Shown here one piece after another: positions 9,291-17,636 of a DNA stretch of 64,000 nucleotides (positions within the stretch are counted from its first letter, which is position 1; every line of letters starts with the position of its first letter). Source of the DNA: Lutibacter agarilyticus. GTDB lineage: Bacteria; Bacteroidota; Bacteroidia; Flavobacteriales; Flavobacteriaceae. The position numbers were made by a program, and so were the translations under genes. Under the pieces are notes generated by a model. It did no database searches and had not been told where the DNA came from. It saw only the letters and a program-made list of their open reading frames with translations. The stretch spans positions 62,001 through 126,000 of the forward strand of contig NZ_FZNT01000001.1 in the NCBI RefSeq assembly GCF_900188235.1, given 5' to 3'.

Positions 9291-10937
9291 TTATAATGAA
9301 ATTCCTCTTTTCCAAGGAATAAAATCGTTGTGTCCTTTTACTACTGCTTTTGATGGAGTTTCGCCACTTGCCACTCTAATAACGTGGTCTAATATTTTTT
9401 CACCCATTGTCTGGATCGTATCTTCACCAGTAATTACAGTTCCAGCATTAATATCAATAATGTCATTCATTCTTTCGAACAATTCAGTATTACTTGACAT
9501 TTTTAAAACAGGTGTAATAGGGTTTCCTGTTGGTGTACCTAAACCAGTTGTAAATACAATAACATTACAACCCGAACCTGCTAAACCGGTTGTGCTTTCC
9601 ACATCATTACCAGGCGTGCATAATAAGTTTAATCCTGGTTTTGTAATTTTTTCGGCATAATCTAATACTTCAACAACAGGAGATGTTCCACCTTTTTTGG
9701 CAGCACCTGCCGATTTCATTGCATCGGTAATTAAACCATCTTTAATGTTTCCTGGAGACGGATTTGCTTCAAAACCAGACCCTACTGCAACTGCTGCTGC
9801 AGAATAAGCACGCATAATTGAAGAGAATTTTTTTGCATCTTCTTTATTTACGCATCTGTTAATAATGTTTTGTTCAACTCCGTTTAATTCTGGAAACTCA
9901 GATAACACTGGAGAGCCACCAAGTGCTGCTAATAAATCAGCAGCATATCCTAATGATGGGTTTGCTGAAATACCTGAAAAACCATCAGATCCACCACATT
10001 CTAATCCTAAAACTAGTTTGCTTAATGGTGCTGGCTTGCGTTCAATTTTGTTAGCTTCTATTAAACCAACAAAGGTATGTTTTACAGCTTCTTCAATTAA
10101 TTGACGCTCGCTAGCACTTTTTTGTTGCTCTAAATAATGAACCGTTTTTGTTTCTTTAGGATCTTTTAGTTTTAATGCTTTTTGAAGCATTTCAATTTGA
10201 GCATTTTGACAGCCTAAACTAAAAATTGTAGCACCTGCAACATTAGGGTTTGAAATATAACCAGCTAATAAGTTACACAATACTTCAGAATCCTGACGAA
10301 TTCCGCCACAACCACCATCGTGTTTTAAAAACTTGATACCGTCTACATTTGGAAATAAACGATTTTTAGCTATTTCTTCTTTTGTAGCAATAATTGGTGT
10401 ATTGTAGATAGCTTCAGTTGAAGCACCTGCTTTGTACTGTGCAATTAAAGCATCTGTGTCAACAGCAAAATCTTTTTTAGTTTCGTATCCTAATTTTTCA
10501 GAAAGTGCCCCTTCTAACACATCAATATTTCTGTTTTCACAAAAAGTTAAAGGAATAACTAACCAATAATTTCCTGTACCAACACTTCCATCTTCACGGT
10601 GGTAACCGTTAAATGTTCTTCCTTCAAAGTTTGAAGTATCTGGAGCTGTCCACACAAATTTTTCATTTGAATCATTAAAATCAGCTGATGCATGCTTAAT
10701 ATTTTCAGTAGTTATAGCTTCACCTTGTTGAATAGGAATCACAGCTTTACCTACTAGTACGCCATACATGAAAATTTCATCACCTACCGCAAAATTTTTC
10801 AAAGCAAATTTATGTTTGCTTTTGATGTTTTCTTTTAAAATGATTTCTTGACCATTTACAAAGGTTTTTAATCCTTCAGGAAGATTATCAATCGCGACAA
10901 TTAAATTGTCTATTGGATCTATTTGAGCGTAATTCAT
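9291..10937 (-). CDS. uxaA: altronate dehydratase UxaA
   Basis: A 548-residue full-length altronate dehydratase. An N-terminal SAF-like domain (about residues 10-90) is followed by the catalytic UxaA/GarD region. Cys-rich metal-site segments such as HDGGCGG, SLGCQNAQIE, LGLECGGSDGFSG and LAGSGCNVIVFTTGLGT are visible. It dehydrates D-altronate to 2-keto-3-deoxy-D-gluconate. It is second in the operon, 10 nt after the Zn-dehydrogenase gene. It defines the end product of the left-hand pathway as KDG, which is also the predicted end of the AHG route on the right of the locus. Confidence 0.92.
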   Translation of the reverse strand: MNYAQIDPIDNLIVAIDNLPEGLKTFVNGQEIILKENIKSKHKFALKNFAVGDEIFMYGVLVGKAVIPIQQGEAITTENIKHASADFNDSNEKFVWTAPDTSNFEGRTFNGYHREDGSVGTGNYWLVIPLTFCENRNIDVLEGALSEKLGYETKKDFAVDTDALIAQYKAGASTEAIYNTPIIATKEEIAKNRLFPNVDGIKFLKHDGGCGGIRQDSEVLCNLLAGYISNPNVAGATIFSLGCQNAQIEMLQKALKLKDPKETKTVHYLEQQKSASERQLIEEAVKHTFVGLIEANKIERKPAPLSKLVLGLECGGSDGFSGISANPSLGYAADLLAALGGSPVLSEFPELNGVEQNIINRCVNKEDAKKFSSIMRAYSAAAVAVGSGFEANPSPGNIKDGLITDAMKSAGAAKKGGTSPVVEVLDYAEKITKPGLNLLCTPGNDVESTTGLAGSGCNVIVFTTGLGTPTGNPITPVLKMSSNTELFERMNDIIDINAGTVITGEDTIQTMGEKILDHVIRVASGETPSKAVVKGHNDFIPWKRGISL

Positions 10938-10947
10938 GGTTTTATAA

Positions 10948-11955
10948 TTAAAAGTCTACTGTTGCTTTCATTACACCAGTTGCAGGATCACACCAACTAT
11001 CAAAATTAGCTATCATATCTGTAAAAGGTACATTGTGTGTTATATAAGATTCTGTAGGAAATTGATCTAATACACTAATTACGTGTTCAAAATCTTCTGT
11101 TGTAGCATTTCTACTACACATTAAAGTCATTTCTTTTGAATGGACAGCAGGGTGTGTATAAGTTAATTCACCTTTAGATAAACCTACTAAAACAAACCTA
11201 CCTCCGTGAGACATATAACTTGGTCCAGCTTCAAGAGCAAACTTATTTCCTGATGCATCAAATACAGCAGTTGCCATATCTCCATTAGTAATTTCTGAAA
11301 TTGCAGCAGCAGGGTCATTTCCCGCATTTACAACATAATCAACACCAATTTTATCTTTGGCATATGCTAAACGTTGATCGTTCATATCTACAGCAATAAC
11401 TTTAGCACCTTCAATTTGAGCCAATTTCATAATCCCAATTCCAATTGGACCACAACCTACAACTACAACAGTTTCACCAGCTTTAATGTTTGCTCTTCTT
11501 ATGGCGTGAGCTCCTATTGCTAAAGGCTCAACAATTGCCATTTGGTCATTTGAAAGATCGTTTGCAGGTAATAAAATATCAGCAGGTACAGTAATTTGCT
11601 CTTGCATACCGCCATCTCCATGTACACCTAATACTGTAATATTTGTACAGCAGTTTGTTTTTCCGTTTCTACAAGCAATACATTTACCACAGCTAACGTA
11701 AGGCATAACAACTACCTTATCTCCAGATTTAATACCTCTAGCATTCTCTCCAATTTCTAAAACTTCAGAAGCCAATTCATGACCTAAAATTCTTGGGTAA
11801 CTAAAGAACGCCTGATTTCCGCCATAAGCGTGAATATCTGTTCCACAAATTCCAACTTTATTTATTTTTAATAAAGCTTCTCCTTCTTTTCTTACTGGAG
11901 CTTCTTTTTCTTTCAGTAGAAACTCTCCTGGTTTTTCACAAACTATGTATTTCAT
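10948..11955 (-). CDS. lgoD: zinc-dependent alcohol dehydrogenase, LgoD-like L-galactonate 5-dehydrogenase
   Basis: A 335-residue medium-chain dehydrogenase. Catalytic-zinc ligands lie in GICGTDIHAYGG and the GHE segment. The structural-zinc lobe is intact with four cysteines (CGKCIACRNGKTNCC), and the Rossmann motif is VVGCGPIGIGI. The N-terminal third (GTDIHAYGGNQAFFSYPR) strongly resembles, from memory, E. coli YjjN/LgoD, which oxidises L-galactonate at C5 to D-tagaturonate. It is the first gene of the minus-strand operon and sits just downstream of a LacI operator. L-idonate or threonine dehydrogenase activity is a less likely alternative. Confidence 0.82.
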   Translation of the reverse strand: MKYIVCEKPGEFLLKEKEAPVRKEGEALLKINKVGICGTDIHAYGGNQAFFSYPRILGHELASEVLEIGENARGIKSGDKVVVMPYVSCGKCIACRNGKTNCCTNITVLGVHGDGGMQEQITVPADILLPANDLSNDQMAIVEPLAIGAHAIRRANIKAGETVVVVGCGPIGIGIMKLAQIEGAKVIAVDMNDQRLAYAKDKIGVDYVVNAGNDPAAAISEITNGDMATAVFDASGNKFALEAGPSYMSHGGRFVLVGLSKGELTYTHPAVHSKEMTLMCSRNATTEDFEHVISVLDQFPTESYITHNVPFTDMIANFDSWCDPATGVMKATVDF

Positions 11956-11984
11956 GATTTATATTTTTTGTTAGTTTTACCTTA

Positions 11985-12006
11985 TGCAAACGTTTGCGCA
12001 AATTGA
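11985..12006 (-). promoter_or_regulatory. LacI-type operator and -7 box for the L-galactose operon
   Basis: A perfect palindrome GCAAACGTTTGC lies at 11986-11997, 31 nt before the first gene of the minus-strand operon. On the minus strand it begins 2 nt after TCAATTTG (11999-12006), a one-mismatch match to the Bacteroidota -7 box TAnnTTTG. The same box, 2-nt gap and CAAACGTTTG order occurs on the plus strand in front of lacI. A repressor here would cover the transcription start. Confidence 0.75.
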
Positions 12007-12083
12007 TTAAAAAAAACACACTTTTGTGTAGTTAAATACTCCTTAAACTACTGTTATATCTGGCTATGTGAGAAAAATAAAAT

Positions 12084-12126
12084 TTTGATATTCAGTTTAA
12101 AGATTCTATATTTGTGCAAACGTTTG
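12084..12126 (+). promoter_or_regulatory. promoter and LacI operator of the lacI-HTCS operon
   Basis: TTTG (12084-12087), then 19 nt, then TATATTTG (12107-12114) form a canonical Bacteroidota promoter. The operator core CAAACGTTTG (12117-12126) follows after 2 nt and would overlap the start point near 12121. This implies autoregulation of the LacI protein. It also means translation cannot begin at the upstream TTG at 12085, which lies in the -33 region. Confidence 0.8.
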
Positions 12127-12144
12127 AGCAAATATAGAAAAAAG

Positions 12145-13176
12145 TTGGGAACTAAAAAAAAAACTACGATAAAAGATATTGCTAATGTTTTAGGTATTAC
12201 ACCTTCAGCAGTTTCTAGAGCATTAAGTAATCATTCTAGAATAAGCGATAAAACAAAAATAGCAGTAAGGCAAGTCGCTGAAAATTTAAATTACCAACCC
12301 AATCATTTAGCAACAGCATTAAGAACCGGTAAAAGTAATTTAGTTGGTGTAATTATTCCAAGAAATAATAGTAGTTTTTTCTCCTCAGTAGTTGAGAATA
12401 TAGAGAAAGTATTAAATAAAGAAGGCTATAATATTATTATTACACAATCGTATGAATCTTATGAAAAAGAGTGTAATAATATTGATTCGTTATTATATAC
12501 ACAGGTTGATGGAGTAATAGCTTCCATGGCAAATGAAACTAAAGATTTAAGTTTTTATGAAAAAATTAAATCGAAAGGAGTGCCTTTGGTTTTATTTGAT
12601 AGAGGAGAGGACGATTTAAATGTAGATTATGTAGGTATTGATGATTATTTAAGTAGTTTTAATGTGGTTGAACATTTGTATGCCCAAAATTGTAGAAGAA
12701 TAGCACATATCGCTGGGTTTAGCCACACAAGAATCTACGAGAATAGGATTAAAGGATATAGAGATGCTTTAAAGAAATTTGATTTACCTATTGAGGAATC
12801 ATTAATTATAGAAAGTAACCTAAGCATGGAAGATGGAAGGGAAGTTATGAAACAATTACTAGACTTACCAGAAATGCCAGATGCTGTTTTTGCGGCTGGT
12901 GATTATGCTGCACTTGGAGCATTACAAGTATTGCTAGAAAATGATATAAAAGTTCCTGAAGAAATAGCATTGGTTGGCTTTAGTAATGAATCTTTTACTT
13001 ATTATGGAAAACCTGCTATTACATCAATTAATCAACATAGTGAAAAAATAGGTAAATTAGCTGCAGAAGCTTTTTTAAATAGAATAAAAAACCCAACTAA
13101 AAAGGTTTCGTTAAATAAAATTAATTTGAAAGCCGAATTAATTGTTAGAGCTTCTTCAAATAAAATAAAAAAATAA
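12145..13176 (+). CDS. LacI-family transcriptional regulator
   Basis: A 343-residue LacI/GalR regulator. The N-terminal helix-turn-helix with hinge is TTIKDIANVLGITPSAVSRALS to roughly residue 60. It is followed by a periplasmic-binding-protein-like ligand domain (LVGVIIPRNNSSFFSSV, FAAGDYAALGAL, VGFSNE). The open frame extends upstream to TTG 12085, but promoter and operator sequences occupy 12084-12126. TTG 12145 is therefore the likely start, giving the usual short N-terminal arm. The HTCS gene follows after 10 nt, so both are probably co-transcribed. By position and shared operators it should control itself and the divergent L-galactose operon. The effector may be a pathway intermediate (inference). 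Confidence 0.9.
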   Translation: MGTKKKTTIKDIANVLGITPSAVSRALSNHSRISDKTKIAVRQVAENLNYQPNHLATALRTGKSNLVGVIIPRNNSSFFSSVVENIEKVLNKEGYNIIITQSYESYEKECNNIDSLLYTQVDGVIASMANETKDLSFYEKIKSKGVPLVLFDRGEDDLNVDYVGIDDYLSSFNVVEHLYAQNCRRIAHIAGFSHTRIYENRIKGYRDALKKFDLPIEESLIIESNLSMEDGREVMKQLLDLPEMPDAVFAAGDYAALGALQVLLENDIKVPEEIALVGFSNESFTYYGKPAITSINQHSEKIGKLAAEAFLNRIKNPTKKVSLNKINLKAELIVRASSNKIKK

Positions 13177-13186
13177 TAGTTCTACT

Positions 13187-16100
13187 ATGCAGATTTTAAA
13201 TAGTAAGTCATATTCATTGTCAATAGTTGTAAATTTATTTCTAGGTATATTCTTTACAAGTATAAGTTATGGTCAATATTCTTTAGGTTTTGACCATTTA
13301 ACTACCGAGAACGGACTGTCACAAAGTGATGTGAACTGTATTTACCAAGATAAAGATGGTTTTATGTGGTTTGGAACTCACGATGGTTTGAATAGGTATG
13401 ATGGCTATAATTTTACAATATTTAAACCAGATCCAACAAGTGAAACTAGTATAAGTAGCAATTTAATATGGAAAATTGTTGACGATGAAAACGGGAATTT
13501 ATGGATAGGAACTACAGGGGGTGGGTTGAATTATTTTGATAAAAATACCGAAAAGTTTACACGCTTTCAGCATGATGAATACAATTCTAATAGCTTAATA
13601 AGTAACCATATAACACAATTATATAGAGATTCAAAAAGCCGATTATGGATTGGGACTACAAAAGGTATAGATTTAATAGATTTAGAGAAACCTATAGATT
13701 CAATAAAAATTCAACATTTTAACTTATACCAAAATGAAATTATTTCATCAATGGATGGTAATAGTGTTTTTTCCATTTTTGAAGATAGTAGAAATCAATT
13801 ATGGGTTGGAGGTATTAGAGGATTGTCTAAACTAATCCGTGACCAAAACGGAGATATTTATTTCCAACTAGTTAATAAGTATTTTGAGCGACCTAATATA
13901 CCTGTGCGTACAATTGCTGAAGATCGTTTTGGAAATTTATTAATTGGATCTTCGGCTGGATTATATAGATATTTATTGAATAATGATACCTATAAGTCTC
14001 AATTTATTCGTGCAGGAAACTTTACAAAAATAGTAGTAGACAAGGAGCATATTTGGGCAGGAACTTCAAAGGGATTATTAGATTTTAAAAATATATCAGA
14101 CACTTTAGTGCCTATTATGGTAAGTTTGTATAAGTATGATCCTGAAAACCCAACTCAAAGTTTAAGTAAAGACCATGTTAAATCGTTATTCATAGATAGA
14201 ACAGGAATTGTATGGGCAGGAGCCGATGGAGGTGGAGTAAATAAATTTGATCCTCAAAGAAAACAATTTTTACATATTCAAAAAACTTTAGACCCAGGCA
14301 GTATAGCTAATAATAACTTGCGATCTATGTATGAAGATAGTAATGGGTATTTATGGTTAGGTTCAAATGGAGGTGGATTAAATATGCTGCCAAAAAAAGA
14401 TATAGATAGGAAATTTAATAAATTTAAACATTTAACAAAAATTAATAAACCTTTTGCAATTGAAGAAGTTATATATAACAATTCAAAAAAAATATTGGTT
14501 GGTGGAGAAAATTCTCCTGGATTATTTGAAATTGATATAGAGGATCCAGCAAAAATTAGCAATGCAGCTATTAAACCTATTCGTGAAATAACAAATAGCG
14601 TTTTTTCTATAATGCAAGATTCATATAAAAATATATGGATTGGAACTTATAATGGCGGAGTTCATAGATGGTTATTAGACAAAGATTCAGCTGATTTTAA
14701 AAAAGATATTTTATCTGAAAATAAAAACATAGATTTTAGTATTTCAAATAATATTATAAGAGATATATTACAAGACTCAAAAGGGAATATTTGGTTTGCA
14801 ACTGGTAATGGCTTGTGCAAAATAACACCTGATCAAATTCATACTAAGAACCCAAAATTTGAAATTTACAAAAGCAATCCTAACGATTCTATAAGTATTA
14901 GCCATAATTATATTTTAACCGTTTTTGAAAGTAAGTCAGGAGAAATTTGGATTGGTACTTTTGGAGGAGGTTTAAATAAGTTAATAACTTCAAATGATGG
15001 TGAAATTATTGGTTTTAAAACGTTTTCAATAAACGAAGGATTGCCAAATAGTGTTGTCAAAGGTATTTTAGAAGACGATAATGGAAACTTATGGTTATCA
15101 ACCAATAAAGGTTTATCCCGTTTTAATATTGATCAAGAGAGTTTTAAAAATTATGATGCAAATGATGGCTTGCAAAGTAATGAATTTAGTGAACTTACCT
15201 GCTTGAAAAGAAAAAATGGCGAGCTATTATTTGGTGGTGTAAATGGATTTACAGCTTTTTTTCCAAACGAAATTAAAAACAATGATCTAAATGCTGAGAC
15301 AGTTTTTACTCAATTTTCAATATTTAATAAACCTGTTGCAATAGGAGAGGAAATTAACGGACGTGTTATTTTAGATAAATCTATAAATAAAAAAGAACAG
15401 ATAGATTTAAAATACAGTGAAAACAGCTTTTCCTTTGAATTTGCAGCTTTACATTATGCAGCTTCAAAAAAGAATAATTATAAATATAAATTAGAAGGAT
15501 TTAATGAAAATTGGATTTTTACAACTTCAAACAACCGCTATGCAACCTATACAAATTTAGAACCTGGTTTGTATACTTTAAAAGTTATGGCCTCTAACAA
15601 TGATGGGGTTTGGGATAAAACACCAATACAACTAAAAATTAATGTAATCCCTCCGTTTTGGAGAACTGAATGGGCTAAAGTATTTTATGTATTTATAATT
15701 TTAGGATTGTTACTTGCTTTTAGAAGGTTTACTGTAATTAGAACTACTAAAAAACATGAGTTAGAATTAGAACATTTAGAAAAGGAAAAACTTGAAGAAA
15801 TTAATCGTTTAAAATTAGAGTTTTTTACAAATATTTCTCACGAATTTAGAACCCCATTAACTCTTATAAAAGGCCCATTAGAATACTTACAAAAAAAAGG
15901 TAGCGACATTTCTCATAAAGAAGTAAGTGATCAATATCAATTAATGAAGAAAAATACAGACTATTTATTAAGGTTGGTAAACCAGTTATTGGATTTTAGA
16001 AAAATGGATAAAGGTAAAATGGAATTACTAATTGGGGAAAATGATGTTGTTTCTTTTTTGAAAGAAATTGGAGAACCCTTTCAGTTTTTAAGCCTTAAAA

Positions 16101-17464
16101 AAGATATTGACTTTCAAATTAAATCTTCTGAAAAGAATATAAAATCATATTTTGATAAAGATGCTTTAGAAAAAATTATAAATAATTTACTGTCCAATGC
16201 TTTTAAATTTACACCTGAAAAAGGTAAAGTATCTGTTGAAGTTTTTAATGGCAAAGATTTTGAATGTCATGAAAATCTAAATTTAAATATTGATGTTGAA
16301 AAATATATTCTAATTCAGGTTTCCGATTCTGGCCCTGGTATTCCAGAGCATAGAGTTAAACATGTTTTTGAAAGATTTTATACGAATGTAGGTAGTAAAA
16401 ATATAAATAAAGGTACTGGAATAGGACTTTCATTTACCAAAAATTTGGTCGAATTACATCAAGGCTCTATAAGTGTTTTAAGTGATCCATCTTTTGGAAC
16501 CTCATTTTTTGTTTGCTTACCGAAAAATAAAAATGCTTATGATGGTGTTGAAGGGATTTCTTTTTATGACAATTCTGAAGGATTATCACTTGTTAGTCAA
16601 ACAGAAGCAGCTACGCATGCTATAGAAGTAATGGATGATATTGTTGATAAAGGTCTTTCTAGAACAAGATCAAAATTACCGGTTTTACTAATTGTAGATG
16701 ATAATGCTGATATTAGATCCTTTATAAAAAGAGGATTGGGTGAGGAGTATTATATTTATGAAGCTGAGGATGGAGAAAAAGGTTTTGAATTGGCTAAAAA
16801 TGTGGTTCCAAATATTATAATTACAGATTTAATGATGCCAATAATGGATGGTATTGAACTTTGCGATAAACTAAAAACAACTCAAGAAACCAGTCATATC
16901 CCCGTAATTATGTTAACAGCAAAAACTTCACAGGAATGGGAAATAGAGGGATTGAAAACAGGCGCTGATGCCTATATAAGAAAACCGTTTGATATGGAAT
17001 TGTTAAAGTTGAAACTAAAAAATATTTTAAACTACCGAGATGAATTAAGAAGACGTTTTAACCGAGATACAACTTTACAGCCAAATGAAGTTACTGTAAC
17101 CTCTACTGATGAAATATTTTTAAATAAGGCTATTGAAATTGTTGAAAAACATATGATGAATTCTGAGTTTAGTGTTGAATTGTTGGTGAAAGAAATGTCC
17201 TTAAGTAGGAGTAATTTATATTTAAAAATTAAAGAATTAACAGGTCTTTCTTCAAGTGAATTTATTAGGAATATACGTTTAAAAAGAGCCGTACAGCTCC
17301 TAGAACAAAGTGATTTATCAGTAAAAGAGATTATGTATATGACTGGATTTAATACGGCTTCCTATTTTTCTAAATGTTTTAAAAAACAGTTTGGAGTAAT
17401 ACCTAGTAAGTATGTGCGTCAGAGTGGAGTGAACTCAGATTTTGATGAAGAAGAAATAACTTAA
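13187..17464 (+). CDS. hybrid two-component system sensor/regulator (HTCS)
   Basis: A 1425-residue one-protein signalling system. A signal peptide (to SYGQ) is followed by repeated propeller blades of the regulator-propeller type (about 30-730, with many DxxGxLWxGT repeats) and a Y_Y_Y domain (about 770-820). A membrane helix lies near 830. The histidine kinase has His885 in NISHEFRTPL and ATP-binding glycines in DSGPGIPE and GTGIGLSF. The receiver has Asp1214 in IITDLMMP, and a C-terminal AraC-type double HTH lies at about 1315-1415. Such sensors bind oligosaccharides in the periplasm and activate PUL genes. It shares a transcript with lacI. It is a candidate for binding the direct repeats found upstream of susC, GH86 and GH16. 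Confidence 0.95.
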   Translation: MQILNSKSYSLSIVVNLFLGIFFTSISYGQYSLGFDHLTTENGLSQSDVNCIYQDKDGFMWFGTHDGLNRYDGYNFTIFKPDPTSETSISSNLIWKIVDDENGNLWIGTTGGGLNYFDKNTEKFTRFQHDEYNSNSLISNHITQLYRDSKSRLWIGTTKGIDLIDLEKPIDSIKIQHFNLYQNEIISSMDGNSVFSIFEDSRNQLWVGGIRGLSKLIRDQNGDIYFQLVNKYFERPNIPVRTIAEDRFGNLLIGSSAGLYRYLLNNDTYKSQFIRAGNFTKIVVDKEHIWAGTSKGLLDFKNISDTLVPIMVSLYKYDPENPTQSLSKDHVKSLFIDRTGIVWAGADGGGVNKFDPQRKQFLHIQKTLDPGSIANNNLRSMYEDSNGYLWLGSNGGGLNMLPKKDIDRKFNKFKHLTKINKPFAIEEVIYNNSKKILVGGENSPGLFEIDIEDPAKISNAAIKPIREITNSVFSIMQDSYKNIWIGTYNGGVHRWLLDKDSADFKKDILSENKNIDFSISNNIIRDILQDSKGNIWFATGNGLCKITPDQIHTKNPKFEIYKSNPNDSISISHNYILTVFESKSGEIWIGTFGGGLNKLITSNDGEIIGFKTFSINEGLPNSVVKGILEDDNGNLWLSTNKGLSRFNIDQESFKNYDANDGLQSNEFSELTCLKRKNGELLFGGVNGFTAFFPNEIKNNDLNAETVFTQFSIFNKPVAIGEEINGRVILDKSINKKEQIDLKYSENSFSFEFAALHYAASKKNNYKYKLEGFNENWIFTTSNNRYATYTNLEPGLYTLKVMASNNDGVWDKTPIQLKINVIPPFWRTEWAKVFYVFIILGLLLAFRRFTVIRTTKKHELELEHLEKEKLEEINRLKLEFFTNISHEFRTPLTLIKGPLEYLQKKGSDISHKEVSDQYQLMKKNTDYLLRLVNQLLDFRKMDKGKMELLIGENDVVSFLKEIGEPFQFLSLKKDIDFQIKSSEKNIKSYFDKDALEKIINNLLSNAFKFTPEKGKVSVEVFNGKDFECHENLNLNIDVEKYILIQVSDSGPGIPEHRVKHVFERFYTNVGSKNINKGTGIGLSFTKNLVELHQGSISVLSDPSFGTSFFVCLPKNKNAYDGVEGISFYDNSEGLSLVSQTEAATHAIEVMDDIVDKGLSRTRSKLPVLLIVDDNADIRSFIKRGLGEEYYIYEAEDGEKGFELAKNVVPNIIITDLMMPIMDGIELCDKLKTTQETSHIPVIMLTAKTSQEWEIEGLKTGADAYIRKPFDMELLKLKLKNILNYRDELRRRFNRDTTLQPNEVTVTSTDEIFLNKAIEIVEKHMMNSEFSVELLVKEMSLSRSNLYLKIKELTGLSSSEFIRNIRLKRAVQLLEQSDLSVKEIMYMTGFNTASYFSKCFKKQFGVIPSKYVRQSGVNSDFDEEEIT

Positions 17465-17474
17465 GATTAAAATG

Positions 17475-17538
17475 AATCATTTGTTTCAGTATTAAAATCA
17501 TTTGTCATTCTTCATCTAGCCAATTATAATAATATTTG
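17475..17538 (+). promoter_or_regulatory. 21-bp-spaced direct repeat and possible -7 box before the sulfatase operon
   Basis: AATCATTTGT occurs twice, at 17475-17484 and 17496-17505, a 21-bp period (two helical turns) typical of AraC-type sites. An imperfect -7 box, AATATTTG, lies at 17531-17538. The region is between the HTCS stop and the first sulfatase gene. It could drive the plus-strand enzyme operon, but no -33 element at normal spacing is seen. Confidence 0.4.
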
Positions 17539-17585
17539 CTTTTAATTAAATTGTTCTATTTATATTAAAAATTTTGTGAATCTTT

Positions 17586-17620
17586 AATGCTCGTTTAATT
17601 TAATTGAACGAGCATTATTT
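17586..17620 (+). terminator. hairpin downstream of the HTCS gene
   Basis: AATGCTCGTT (17586-17595) and AACGAGCATT (17607-17616) form a perfect 10-bp stem with an 11-nt loop, followed by ATTT. It can end the lacI-HTCS transcript. If the upstream repeat/-7 element is a real promoter, the hairpin would instead sit in the leader of the sulfatase operon. It overlaps the in-frame TTG at 17604, which is one reason to start the sulfatase at 17637. Confidence 0.6.
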
Positions 17621-17636
17621 CTTAAAAGTAAAAATT

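Noticed and set aside
7842-10937. uxaB-uxaA as a sign of pectin/galacturonate use
   Set aside because: No uronate isomerase, pectate lyase or GH28 is present. The LgoD-like and L-galactose genes in the same operon give a better explanation.
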